Source of the DNA: Paraescarpia echinospica
Taxonomy: Eukaryota > Annelida > Polychaeta > Sabellida > Siboglinidae
Direction: 5' to 3'
Assembly: GCA_020002185.1 (NCBI GenBank)
Contig: CM034531.1
Coordinates: 78,526,474-78,590,473 of the forward strand
Length of the DNA: 64,000 nucleotides
In this document: in pieces, positions 22,123-31,735 of the stretch
How positions within the stretch are numbered: the stretch's first letter is position 1
How the letters are laid out: each line of letters starts with the position of its first letter
Program-made: the position numbers and the translations under genes
Notes under the pieces: model-generated
What the model was told of the DNA's origin: nothing
What the model saw: the letters and a program-made list of their open reading frames with translations, nothing else
The model's database searches: none

Positions 22123-23319
22123 TGTCACAAAATCGAGTGTAAGTATTAATAAATTGGCGGTACCCGATTTGACATAGCAAGTTATAGGTTCAGGTGCACT
22201 AGGATTCGGAGTGAACGAGAGACATAACGTGACATCAGATATGTATGTACGAGAAGCCAACTGGCATTCCCATTTAATACATCAACAATGAACAAAAGCG
22301 GTTCAGTGATAGTTGGCCAACCGTTACTCTGCTACGACATTATATTTATAACACCATACATTGTACTCAACGAGTATGCATCCAAATACGAAATAACATG
22401 GGAGACAATTTAAACAGCTGGTCACTTACATGAAGACGGGTATACACCGTTGTAAAGTCTATGAACTGTAACCAATGAATGTCTCGTGATGTGTGAATGT
22501 CAACGTTCGCATCGGTCGCGTTCGGCGAGATGTCAGGACGAAGTCGAAAGTCGCTCGGCGTTCGGCGAACGAATTCACGTAGATGAAAGCAGACGACTCG
22601 GGAGATCAAGTAGACGGTAAATTTGCCTTGTCGATCCCACGCGAATCACCAGGCGACAACACGGAAACGATGTCACGACATCGGCGATGTCGACAAGGTC
22701 TGTCACGGAGTCTGTGTTATGACAGCTAGCAGACGAAACGGTGGTGGCCTCGCATTCGAAGATCACGTCAAAACGGAACTGCAGTCGGTTATTGCTCAGT
22801 CTTCTTCAACGCGTCAGAAGTGCAGCGTCTCACAACTAATCAGTACTGTTGAAATCGTAGAAGTATTTACTACAGGCGTTGGGCGGACACACGTTTCAGC
22901 CCAATTCCTGGTAACGAGAGTGCAACTCTTTTTTCTGCTCAAATGTTCGTCTGGCCACGAATGGCCGTCCGGCCCTTATATAACTTGACGACCGGAAGTT
23001 AGTCTGACCAATTACAACACTTAATACAAATTAAAATCGCTTCAAAAACTGGCTCCCGAAACCATTCACACTTCGAAGCAATCCATTCAACTCGCTGAGT
23101 TTAAAATAGATTTTGCGAGCTAAACGTATGGCTATATAAGTGCTCATTCAATATTTAACTTACGTGAATTACTTACATAATTAATATCACTGGATTCCCT
23201 GTATCGATCCGGATACCACAATATTCATCGTACATTCCAACTCTTATGAATTAATCCGTTATTTTAATAAAACACGCACTCTATTCATAAGCTGCGTGTG
23301 ACCCTAGTGTTTTTTCACA
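22123..23319 (-). repeat. Probable 3' LTR of the 22-26 kb Gypsy relic
   Basis: Read on the minus strand it begins TGTGAAAAAACACTAGGGTC (23,319) and ends TTTTGTGACA (22,123), so it has TG...CA ends. The end at 22,123 abuts the minisatellite directly, which fixes that boundary. A TATA motif (GTTATATAAGGGCC, minus, near 22,972-22,986) sits where a U3 promoter would be. There is no second copy in the window to align, so the start is less certain. Internal frames on both strands have no domain. Confidence 0.55.
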
Positions 23320-24001
23320 CCTACATTTCTATAAACAACTTTTATAAGTTCATATTATAATCTTTTTATAACCACAACATAAGTAGTTTGACAGGTCACC
23401 ATATTACCAGTCATGTTAAATAATTTCTACAGGTACCAAATTTGGTATACCTAAACGCAGAATTAGTGATGTACGCTACAAATGAAATTAATTAAATCTG
23501 ACTCGTCGGCAGTTAAAACGTTACACTCCTTAATCGCCAGAGGGCACCAGCGTATACCTCCGCGACAATACATACTAGAGATGGCAGCACCATCCCATCA
23601 ACCATACTTGTATACAAAACCACTGTTCTAAAGCCTGATTAAATTCTGTACAAACCACTTCCTTATGTTGATCTGTTTCGTCACACTTAAATAGCGTATT
23701 ATACGCCCCACCTATTCTTTCAAGTGTGAACACTTCTCAAATTAGAGATCATCAAATACAAAAAAATACACTTAGTGAGACAAGGCAGTGTCAACTGACA
23801 AACAGGCCATTCTTACATAAGTAATACAATCAAACAAAAATTATGCTCCGGAGGATAGCGTCGTATATACGAGTACCTACCCTGCCTACAGATTAACTGA
23901 TCTATGCCGTACCCTACTTTCTCAAACGAAACATTGTTTATGTAGTAACATTTCTAGTTAATCATTCAATGCTAACTCAGTCTGTCTGCTACAATACTCG
24001 C
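23320..24001 (-). other. Untranslated region between RNase H and LTR of the Gypsy relic
   Basis: No coding frame of note. In this element RNase H is the last domain before the LTR, as in Gmr1-like Gypsy elements, where integrase precedes reverse transcriptase. Confidence 0.45.
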
Positions 24002-24207
24002 TTAGATTTCCTTGACATACTGCCGGCTAAGAAAGTCTGCTCCTACATTCTCCTTTCCAGGAATAGCTTCTTTCCGAAACCTGTAAGGTTGAAGTTTCAA
24101 GGCCCATCGAATTAACCTGGGATTTGATAATCGGGCCGTACGGAGGAAAACTAACGGTTAATGATCCGTTTGATGTACAAACGATCGACCGTACACCCTT
24201 GTGAAAT
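24002..24207 (-). pseudogene. Gypsy RNase H, C-terminal end
   Basis: On the minus strand, in a frame different from the coiled-coil frame it overlaps: Y-G-R-S-F-V-H-Q-T-D-H, a TAA, P-L-V-F-L, then A-R-L-S-N-P-R-L-I-R-W-A-L-K-L and V-G-A-D-F-L-S-R. This is the characteristic end of a Ty3/Gypsy RNase H (T-D-H-x-P-L and A-D-x-L-S-R). A TAA interrupts it where Gln or Asn is usual. The upstream part of RNase H and all of reverse transcriptase are absent. Confidence 0.8.
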
Positions 24208-24909
24208 TCTCGAGGCCTCCTGCTTCAGTGTTTCTACCTGGTGTACCAACTTTGAGACTTGCTCCTCTATACTCAGTTTCTGTGAGTTCAGTGTTGCAGC
24301 CTTGCACCTGGTTTGTGCGACACGGCGGTCGAGATCTTCCTTGTCCAGTGTCAATGACAGGACAGTCTCGCCGACTTTCTTGCGCTTCCTGTAGTTGGCT
24401 GTCACCAGCTGAATACGACTCTCTTCTAGTTTCTGAAACTGCTGTTTAAGCTGTTTGAAGTTTGTGCTCACTTTTGCTTTCTCTTCCTTCAGTCTGTCAT
24501 AGACGGTTTGAGGAACACTTTCCTCTTTCTCTGCCTTCAGTCTGTCGTAGACGGTTTGAGGAATACTTTCCTCTTTTTCTGCCTTCAGTTGGCCATTCTC
24601 CTTTGAGAGCTTGGAGACTTGAGACTGCAGTAGAGCGTTGTCTCTCTGCACTGTCTCCAGTCTCTCTGTCACATCTTCCACGAACTTCAACAGTCTCTCT
24701 TTCTTGGTCGTAACATTCGTTTTCTCCTGCAGGAGGCGCTGGTGGTCTTCCTGCAGCTTGCCAAGTCGCACAGCTGTACTAGTGAGTTTCTCACCCTGTT
24801 CTTTCCGACGCTGAAATTGTCTGTGTAACAGACCCCTCTTCATAGAGTGGTATCTTGATCTTGAGTTTTCATCTCGAGGACTCTTAGCTTTGGCGAAACA
24901 TGCCTTCAA
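24151..24909 (-). CDS. Coiled-coil segment embedded in Gypsy pol
   Basis: The first 30 or so residues (A-C-F-A-K-A-K, G-L-L-H-R-Q-F) continue the Gypsy polyprotein from the protease. They match the stretch that normally leads into integrase. After E-Q-G-E-K-L the sequence becomes a heptad-rich coiled coil (about residues 42-240, many L-x6-L, K/E/Q-rich). It includes a 16-residue tandem duplication (K-A-E-K-E-E-S-x-P-Q-T-V-Y-D-R-L). It ends just after running into the RNase H region in another frame. It is in frame with the Gag-protease frame upstream, separated by one TAG (24,919-24,921). The role of the coil is unknown. It could be a captured host exon, or a Gag-like assembly module of a nonautonomous element. 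Confidence 0.6.
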   Translation of the reverse strand: MKACFAKAKSPRDENSRSRYHSMKRGLLHRQFQRRKEQGEKLTSTAVRLGKLQEDHQRLLQEKTNVTTKKERLLKFVEDVTERLETVQRDNALLQSQVSKLSKENGQLKAEKEESIPQTVYDRLKAEKEESVPQTVYDRLKEEKAKVSTNFKQLKQQFQKLEESRIQLVTANYRKRKKVGETVLSLTLDKEDLDRRVAQTRCKAATLNSQKLSIEEQVSKLVHQVETLKQEASRISQGCTVDRLYIKRIINR

Positions 24910-24918
24910 AGTGGGATC

Positions 24919-25965
24919 CTACTTTTCTCCTTGGGTACTGGCGTGTACACCTATCACATTGCCAATGATCACATCACAAATGGGATTGTCCACACAGAGT
25001 ACATCGGTTTCACCGGTAAACACTGGTGACTCTATGTAGCACCGGGCTACGGGGACTGATATGGTTGAATGGCCCAGCATGACAAGGATCTTCTTATGTT
25101 TAGTTAATTGATCTGGATTAACTAGATCTCTCTTAACTACAATCCCACTACATCCTGTGTCTCTTAGAACCTCAACTGGTTTCTCATTCAGTCTGCCACG
25201 CATCACTGGTAAGTTAGGGTAGGTGTGATTACCCACACATCCTACAACTGAGAACTTACACCCACACTTCATAGTTGCTTCATTGCTACAAAGGTGGTCA
25301 ACCTTCTCGACTGCTATACAACAACTGCCGGCCTCGTGTCGTGGACTCGGCTTCCCTGGGGAGAAATGGCGGGGTTTACCCGTGGGACAATTTACAGCCC
25401 TATGACCTGGTTGTGAACACAAGAAACATCTCATAGGCTCACGAGGGGGTGTGGCGCTAAGTCTCTTATATTCGGAGTACTTATCGGGACGAAACAAGGA
25501 CTTTCCCTCTTCCTTTCGACCACCCATAGGATGGGAGTTGTCGCGTGTGTCATTCTTTTTAGGTATTTCCTTAAGTCCTGCGGCCATACGTGATGCAACA
25601 TATACGTCTGCTAGTTCCTTCACTGCCTCCATGCTCGAGGGTGTACGCTCCCTAATGAATACGGCTAACTCACGAGGACATGAATGCAAAAATTGTTCCC
25701 GCAAAAATAAATCCCTCAATTCTCCATAGGATTCGTGGATTCCTGCTAATCTGATCCACTGGCTCAGGTTATGGTCTAATTTACCAAGATACTGGGCTGC
25801 AGTCTCATCTACCCCCTGTTTACTCCTAAAAAATCTTCGCCGGTAATCTTCGGCAGTTAGCTGAAATTTAGCTAAGAGGGCCTGCTTAAGTTTATCATAA
25901 TCTTGCATGTCATCTCTAGGAAGACGAGGATGCACATCTAACGCGCGACCCGTTAGAATACTGCT
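24919..25965 (-). CDS. Gypsy Gag (SCAN-like) plus protease, 5'-truncated
   Basis: Coding is open from about 25,965 (L-T-G-R-A-L-D-V). The listed Met-like start is internal, and the first real part of Gag is missing at the junction with repeat R-B. Y-D-K-L-K-Q-A-L-L-A-K-F and R-x-x-F-R form a SCAN-like capsid domain (about residues 10-130). C-F-L-C-S-Q-P-G-H-R-A-V-N-C is a CCHC zinc knuckle (about 170-185). L-R-D-T-G-C-S-G-I-V-V is the aspartic protease active site (about 258-268), with I-C-D-V-I-I-G-N as its C-terminal block. This is the Gmr1-like type of Ty3/Gypsy Gag. It is interrupted by TAG at 24,919. Gag assembles particles; the protease processes Gag-Pol. Confidence 0.85.
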   Translation of the reverse strand, partial: SSILTGRALDVHPRLPRDDMQDYDKLKQALLAKFQLTAEDYRRRFFRSKQGVDETAAQYLGKLDHNLSQWIRLAGIHESYGELRDLFLREQFLHSCPRELAVFIRERTPSSMEAVKELADVYVASRMAAGLKEIPKKNDTRDNSHPMGGRKEEGKSLFRPDKYSEYKRLSATPPREPMRCFLCSQPGHRAVNCPTGKPRHFSPGKPSPRHEAGSCCIAVEKVDHLCSNEATMKCGCKFSVVGCVGNHTYPNLPVMRGRLNEKPVEVLRDTGCSGIVVKRDLVNPDQLTKHKKILVMLGHSTISVPVARCYIESPVFTGETDVLCVDNPICDVIIGNVIGVHASTQGEK

Positions 25966-26182
25966 CAGCTAGGGGCGCTGTTTTAGTTCATAAACTACCC
26001 GCTAGGGGGCGCTACTTGACATACATCCGGGTATTTGACCTTGACCGTTGATATTGACCTACATCTGGGTACTTGACCTTGACCTAGTTATGACGTCTTT
26101 CCTCTTCCTCTAATCCGAATCCAACATCCCCGCTGGACCACCTATATTACTACTGTAGGCGTTTCGCCCCACAAACAATTAT
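25966..26182 (-). repeat. Dispersed repeat R-B, reverse copy
   Basis: Reverse complement of the R-B copy at 15.16-15.48 kb, including TAATATAGGTGGTCCAGCGG and two TTGACCTTGACC-type motifs (TCAAGGTCA on the other strand). CCGCTAGGGGGCGCT (near 25,989) is close to the CTCF core consensus. Its inner end truncates the Gypsy gag. Confidence 0.8.
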
Positions 26183-26370
26183 GGCGTCGCGTTGACACCA
26201 CATTTGTTACGTATAACATAAATCTAGGAAATACAACTTGAGCAAATCTATTTTCGTATTATACGAATATTGGAAATAAAGTACAATGAATACAAATGTC
26301 TTAAATGATAAACATTGCTGTAATGTTATGTCCTCTGCAGCGACATATTTCATCCCATGTTGCGATTTCC

Positions 26371-26658
26371 CTAGTCCTCATCGGGCTCACAACTGGGACA
26401 AATAAACGCCATATATCCCAGTGTGTACTCCTTATCGACCCATTTCTTACACTGGGCGCCACATACCATACCTGCAGGCAACTGGTTCATAGGGTGAACA
26501 CGCACCCCTGCCCCACTGAGGTTAAAAGTTATGTTTGCTGAAAGAGTCCCATACTTGTTCAAGTTGGATTTTTTAAAGAACCTCAGGGGGTATAGTTGGA
26601 GGTTTTTGTGAGCCTCAAGGAGGGGGGGGGTGTGGTTGGGAGTTGTTTGGAGCTTCAT
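26371..26658 (-). CDS. Hypothetical cysteine-containing small protein
   Basis: 95-codon frame. The C-terminal half has C-G-A-Q-C-K-K-W-V and C-P-S-C followed by an acidic end (E-P-D-E-D), which could form a small zinc-binding finger; the first half looks noncoding. I do not recognise it. It may be the last exon of something larger or a chance frame. Confidence 0.25.
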   Translation of the reverse strand: MKLQTTPNHTPPLLEAHKNLQLYPLRFFKKSNLNKYGTLSANITFNLSGAGVRVHPMNQLPAGMVCGAQCKKWVDKEYTLGYMAFICPSCEPDED

Positions 26659-26659
26659 T

Positions 26660-27880
26660 CTTCGTGTCTTTCCTTGTCAACTACGGACACAGTGGTTCTC
26701 TTTGTCTTCTTGTCAACGGCCTTTTCCAGCAAATTCTGTCAGTACGGAGACGACGTGAGGCACGTAGCAGATTCAACCTACCGCGTACGAGTTATGAGTA
26801 AATCAATACTCGGAGAAAACACATTTTCTTGATACCCCCAGTGGCAGCAGTCTCTATAATGTCATATATATAGATATATGATAATATGTAATTCAAAACA
26901 ACATCTACGACTTCTATATATCCTCGGGAACCTTTGCTCGCAGGTTTGGACACTATCATCCATCTAATATTTGTTTGGCTGTGGAAATATATTGGAACAA
27001 GCAAAGGAGGTATTTCTGGTTTACGTGTGCTGGTCGCTACCTGATGGTCCCTCTTACAAGCCACGACCTTGTCTGACTAGTGGACCTCGGTAATTCCAAT
27101 CTTGCCCATATTTTACATTTTTGACAACATATATTCGTGGTCATTGGGTAGGCCTTGACCCCAGTAGATCATTCAGAACTGGCTCATACGTTTCGATCTG
27201 TTGAACCCACCAATTCTTAAAATGTGTTCTTTGCAGTTGACGAAGGCCCAGATCAGGATATGATCCCACAAAGCCTATGAGCCATTTTCCATGCTAGCTT
27301 GTTTGTTTTGCTGAACGTGTGGTTTATCCCCGTGGCCATTGCCATGCCATATATGCCAAAAGTCTGTTAGCAGTAGGAGCTAGGTCAAACGAGCCCCTCT
27401 CCATTGTATGAATACAGGTGTGAATTTCAAATTTAACTTCCAGCGTCGACAGGAACTCATCCTAACCTCCCCAAGTATGTTACGAAAGCATATTTTTTGC
27501 GGCGAGCCGCGCCACAGCGCCGGGGAAAAACGCCCACCTGGGCGTATTGCCCTCTTGGCTGATAAGCTAACCCTAACAGTACTATTTTACAAAATAGGTG
27601 GAATCTAATAAGCATCCTTATTATCACCCAAAATCAATGTTGCTAATGCATTTATAAGTTAGTTATGTTGATATATGCCCAATTACAAAACAGTACCTTT
27701 GATTACCGCGACTTTATTAACATCAATGTTAACGTTACATTTATGATCAAAAACGAGAAAATCAAATACTTTTTGAACATTGACGTTGGTAGTCACGGCT
27801 CAAGAGAATTGTCAGCTCTAGATGCAGCCAAATGTGTGATATATTGCATTAAGCGATCGTGAGAAAAGAGGCCTGGGCGT
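26660..27880. other. Spacer without recognised genes
   Basis: No supported gene. A GC-rich patch near 27,500-27,560 (CTGGGCGTATTGCCCT) recalls the R-B terminal motif and may be a decayed copy. Confidence 0.45.
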
Positions 27881-27884
27881 ATCA

Positions 27885-28078
27885 AATCAAGGTGAACGAG
27901 GAGGCAGATCAGGATGGCTGAGGAGGCAAATTAGGGTGGATGAGGAGGCAGATCAAGATGGCTTAGAAGGTAGATCAGGGTGGATGAGGAGGCAGATCAT
28001 GATGGCTGAGGAGGCAGACCTAGATGGATGAGGACGCAGATCAGGGTGAACAAGGAGGCAGATCGGGAAGGCTGAAGT
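27885..28078. repeat. Minisatellite, about 21-22 bp unit
   Basis: Eight or so imperfect units of GATGAGGAGGCAGATCAGG-type sequence, often paired as about 42-bp dimers. Noncoding. Confidence 0.8.
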
Positions 28079-28344
28079 ACCCTTAATAAAAACAGTCAAG
28101 TGAATACGTCTGTTATCTCAAGTTGTGCGCAGATTATTATTTTTATAATGACAGAAAAACATTATACACTCTGCCGTTAAAACGTAGGTACACTCTCTTG
28201 AAGTTTTGATCTCCAAAGACCTCCACCTCACAGGGCCCTCGGGGAGAAATAAAAATGAAATTTTTTAAAACATACGAAAGGTCCGATAGCACGCATATAA
28301 GCCAAACGGACGAAGACATAGTGGGCTGCTCAAGTAAGGGCGCA
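28079..28344. other. Spacer
   Basis: No gene seen between the minisatellite and repeat R-A. Confidence 0.4.
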
Positions 28345-28865
28345 ACACTTACTTGAACAGGTACAATGTTGGTGTTAGCCCGCAGCGGAGGCCGAAGGCC
28401 GACGGGAGCGTCTCCTTGACGAGGGGCTGTGCTTCACGGCGGCGGCAATACGGAACTCTGGCTATTGTGTTGCACGGGTATTTATAGGGTATGTATTTGT
28501 ATTGTTAGGGTGTAATGCGGTTGTGCGTACTTATCTTGGGTGTGTGACCTATTTACAGTGCTGCTTCGCACTACATTCCTCCCGATCATAAAAAGAACGG
28601 GATGTATTACAGGGAATATATCCTTCATACTATGTAATTATCGAGTAATTATAATACAAAATATAACATTTGATTATTACCCAAGACCCTACACAAAGAC
28701 AATTCGTTCAATGTGACAATTAAACACATATAGCTTTATAATTATCTAAAATATATTTTTAAGGGTATTTCCATTAAAGTGTATTATTATCTACAGATGT
28801 ATCTATGACAGGGTTGAGTGAAAGCTGTCGGGAAACTCGACCCCCGATGAGTCATATCTTAAACT
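28345..28865 (-). repeat. Repeat R-A copy 1, outer part
   Basis: Shares with 34,640-35,050 and 44,638-44,880 a GC-rich block (GGCCGAAGGCCGACGGGA, GAGGGGCTGTGCTTCACGGC), then TATTTATA, GGGTGTAATGCGG and ACTATTTACAGTG. On the minus strand TATAAATA could be a promoter TATA box. At its left edge TCAAGTAAG and CTTACTTGA form a 9-bp inverted repeat (about 28,333-28,355). It is split from its other half (31,410-31,735) by the RTE insertion. Confidence 0.75.
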
Positions 28866-28874
28866 AACACCAGA

Positions 28875-29744
28875 GTAGGGACATGGAACGTTCGAACGCT
28901 CTTTCAGAGCGGTCGGATGGAGCAAGTGCTGAAGGAAATGAAGGCTTACCATCTAAATATTCTAGGCGTAAGCGAGATGAGATGGACAGGACAGGGACGC
29001 TTCAACAGCGGAGATAAAAATGTACTCTACTCCGGAAATGAAGATCGCCACGTCCATGGACTGAATAAGGATGCTACAAAAGCACTGATAGGGTGGAAGC
29101 CAGTTAGTGAACGCATCATCACAGCGAGGTTCAACACCAGACATGTAAAAGCCACCGTAGTGCAAGTATATGCCCCAACCGAAGTCGCCACAGACGAGGA
29201 AAAGGACACCTTTTATGACCAACTCCACAACGTGCTTGACGAGATACCAAGCTTTGACATAAAAGTGGTGATAGGAGACTTTAACCCGAAGCTGGATGGA
29301 GACAGAAGAGAAATGTATACTACGGTTGGACTTCACTGTTCAGCTGGAAATACGAATGATAACGGTGAACGATTGCTCTCGATGAGCACCGCCAGTGGTA
29401 TCAGCATTGGCAACACCTTCTTCAAACATAAACGCATTCACAAGAAAACCTGGATCTCACCAGATGGCAATACATCAAATGAGATTGATTACATTTGCAT
29501 TAATAGTAGATGGCGTATATCTCTACAGGACGTCCGAACCTACAGACGGGCAGATGTCGGCTCTGACCACAACCTTGTGATTGGTAAGATCCGCTTGAAG
29601 TTAAAGAGAGTCAAGACGGTGAAGACGGTCAGCCCATATACGACAGATAACTTAAAGAACACAGACACATCAAAACAATTCTACAAGGAAGGAGAAGAGG
29701 GTCCAACAGAGAACAGTGGATTACTGGAGACTCGTGGAAACTGA
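28875..29744 (+). CDS. RTE endonuclease domain
   Basis: Opens with G-T-W-N-V-R-T-L upstream of the ATG at 28,917. Endonuclease motifs follow: G-V-S-E-M-R-W-T-G, V-Q-V-Y-A-P-T, V-I-G-D-F-N, N-E-I-D-Y-I and the catalytic G-S-D-H-N-L-V. These are the catalytic blocks of the apurinic-like endonuclease of RTE elements, which nicks the target. The frame ends near 29,744, and the following linker (29,762-30,052) is in another frame, so the element is dead. Confidence 0.8.
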   Translation, partial: VGTWNVRTLFQSGRMEQVLKEMKAYHLNILGVSEMRWTGQGRFNSGDKNVLYSGNEDRHVHGLNKDATKALIGWKPVSERIITARFNTRHVKATVVQVYAPTEVATDEEKDTFYDQLHNVLDEIPSFDIKVVIGDFNPKLDGDRREMYTTVGLHCSAGNTNDNGERLLSMSTASGISIGNTFFKHKRIHKKTWISPDGNTSNEIDYICINSRWRISLQDVRTYRRADVGSDHNLVIGKIRLKLKRVKTVKTVSPYTTDNLKNTDTSKQFYKEGEEGPTENSGLLETRGN

Positions 29745-29761
29745 TTGATAAAAGGAAGGAT

Positions 29762-30453
29762 ATGAAGATCAGAAGAGATCAAGCAGCTAGAAACATCCAA
29801 CAATGGAGATCATTAGATGAAGAATACAGGAAACTGGACAAAGAAGTAAAAAAGAGCTGTAGGACAGATAAGAGGAAATGGTTAGAAGAGAAAGGTAAAG
29901 AAGCACAAACAGCAGCAGAACGGAATGACTCGAAAACGCTGTATAGGATTGTGAGAGAGCTAACTAGCGCGAAAAGCAATTCCAACATACCAATAAAAGA
30001 CAAAGTTGGCAGTGCTTCTAACAAACGAGGAACAAGCCACGAGGTGGATTGAACACTTCCGAGAAGTACTAAATCAACCAACACCAACCACACTCTTTAA
30101 CTTCGAACAGGAACAAAACACAAAAGAGCTTGATGTCATCACCAATTACATCACCAGGGCAGAAGTATCTAAAGCCATCGATAGCCTCAAGACAAACAAG
30201 GCATAGGGCCTTGATGAAGTATCGGCCGAACTATTGAAACATAGCAAGGACGGGGTTGTAGACGAGTTAACCTACTTGTTCAATCTGATCTGGTCTGAGG
30301 AGGAAGTTCCTGATAATTGGAGACGAGGAGTGATCGTGACGTTACCAATGCCTGAGCGATTGCAATAACTGGCGAGGAATAACATTGATGTCAGTACCTG
30401 GAAAAGTGTTTTTTTTACAGTGTGATCCTAAACGGAAGACAGCAGTTGACCAA
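29762..30453 (+). pseudogene. RTE linker and N-terminal reverse transcriptase, broken
   Basis: Charged linker (K-S-C-R-T-D-K-R-K-W-L-E), then W-I-E-H-F-R-E-V-L-N-Q-P and A-I-D-S-L-K-T-N-K-A with a TAG directly after it, where the usual motif continues P-G-x-D. Frame changes near 30,010 and 30,360 follow. This is the start of an RTE reverse transcriptase with at least three disabling changes. Confidence 0.65.
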
Positions 30454-30455
30454 CA

Positions 30456-31004
30456 ATGGCTACACTCGATATAGAGACAGGTGTACGTCAAGGTTGCATC
30501 CTGTCCCCTTTCCTCCTTGTTGTTGTTATCGACTTCATCATGAGGAAAACGATGAAAGATCCGAACTTTGGTGTTAAATGGATAAATAATAGGTTGACAG
30601 ACCTTGACTTTGCCGATGATATTGCACTGCTCAGCCACACGCCGGAGATGCTGCAAGAGGTGACCAATAATTTAAACGAAAATGGAGAGATTGTCGGATT
30701 ACGAATCAGCTATGGGAAGACAAAAACATTGTCAGTTGGTGATGGATCTGACCCCCATATTGTGATCGGTCTGCAAGAGTTGCAATGCGTCGAGAACTTC
30801 CCTTATCTCGGAAGCTACTTCTCTAGGAAAGGCGACGCGGAAGTAGATGTACGAGCGAGGATAGGCAAGTCATCAGCAGTGTTCCAAAGACTACGTCCAA
30901 AATGGTCCAGTAACACCATCAGAAAGGACATAAAACTACGTCTTTACGTAATACCAACAGCGATATATGCCTGTGAAACGTGGAAGAATACGGCGAGGAT
31001 ATAA
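30456..31004 (+). pseudogene. RTE reverse transcriptase core
   Basis: T-G-V-R-Q-G-C-I-L-S-P-F, D-L-D-F-A-D-D-I-A-L-L-S-H and Y-L-G-S-Y identify the palm and thumb of an RTE-type reverse transcriptase. The catalytic F-A-D-D is intact. The frame stops at 31,002 and continues one frame over at 31,017. Confidence 0.8.
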
Positions 31005-31016
31005 AAAAAACTAGAC

Positions 31017-31397
31017 ATGTTTCACCGACGATGTCTCCGGTTCATATTTGGCATATCGTGGAGAGAGCACACCACCAATGAAGAAGTGATGAGGAGGCCA
31101 GGTCTGGTAAGCCTGCATTGCATAGTTAAGTCTCGACGACGAAGACTAGCGGGACATATCCTACGCCTACCAAGAGAGAGAGAGAGAACTGCACATGTAG
31201 CAATGGAGTGGGGCCTGAAAGTGGAAACAGAAGGAGAGGAAGACCGACTAAGACCTGGCGCAAGACGTTTAAAGAAGATCTGGCAGAAATGGAAATCACC
31301 TGGAATGAGGCCAAAGAAATTGCGAAAGACCGTAGTAGATGGAGAAAGCTCGTCGCCCGATGTCACGAAAAGAACAGGAGGAACTAAGTCTAAGTAA
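31017..31397 (+). pseudogene. RTE C-terminal region
   Basis: F-H-R-R-C-L-R-F-I-F-G-I-S-W, followed by R-R-R-R-L-A-G-H-I-L-R and W-K-S-type residues, is the C-terminal signature of RTE/SR2-like proteins. It directly precedes the element's 3' tail. Confidence 0.7.
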
Positions 31398-31409
31398 GTA
31401 TTATTACAT

Positions 31410-31735
31410 TAACTAAACCCGAACACCAACGTAATATATTAATACAGTTGATTAAACCCAACCCCAATATGTCAATAGTTACATAATATAACAGAACGAC
31501 TTTATCGAAAATTACTTGTCACTTCCAATAAAGAAATAGGTATATACACAACATTTATCTACACAAATTTATATACACGAGAAGATGTGTATGTTCTAGA
31601 AACCGAACACTAACAAGCGTCCTAAGCTACAAGATTTTGACGAAAAAATATGTATGTTCTAGAACTCGGACGCCGACAAGCGTCCTAGGCTACTAGATTG
31701 TGTATGTGCGTATATGTGTATGCGTGTAGTGTGCA
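31410..31735 (-). repeat. Repeat R-A copy 1, inner part
   Basis: Direct counterpart of 35,090-35,555 (AACACCAACGTAATAT, ATTAAACCCAACC, CGACAAGCGTCCTAGGCTAC). It contains two units of a roughly 50-bp internal repeat ending in CGACAAGCGTCCTA; copy 2 has four to five. Its right edge adjoins the TatD-like pseudogene. Confidence 0.75.

Larger units (their letters stand above)
28866..31405 (+). mobile_element. RTE-type LINE inserted in repeat R-A
   Basis: A decayed but nearly complete non-LTR element with endonuclease, reverse transcriptase and C-terminal region in order, ending in a CTAAGTCTAAGTAAGTA tetranucleotide-type tail as RTE elements do. The flanking sequences join into one R-A copy when the LINE is removed, as the uninterrupted copy at 34.6-35.6 kb shows. 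Confidence 0.8.
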
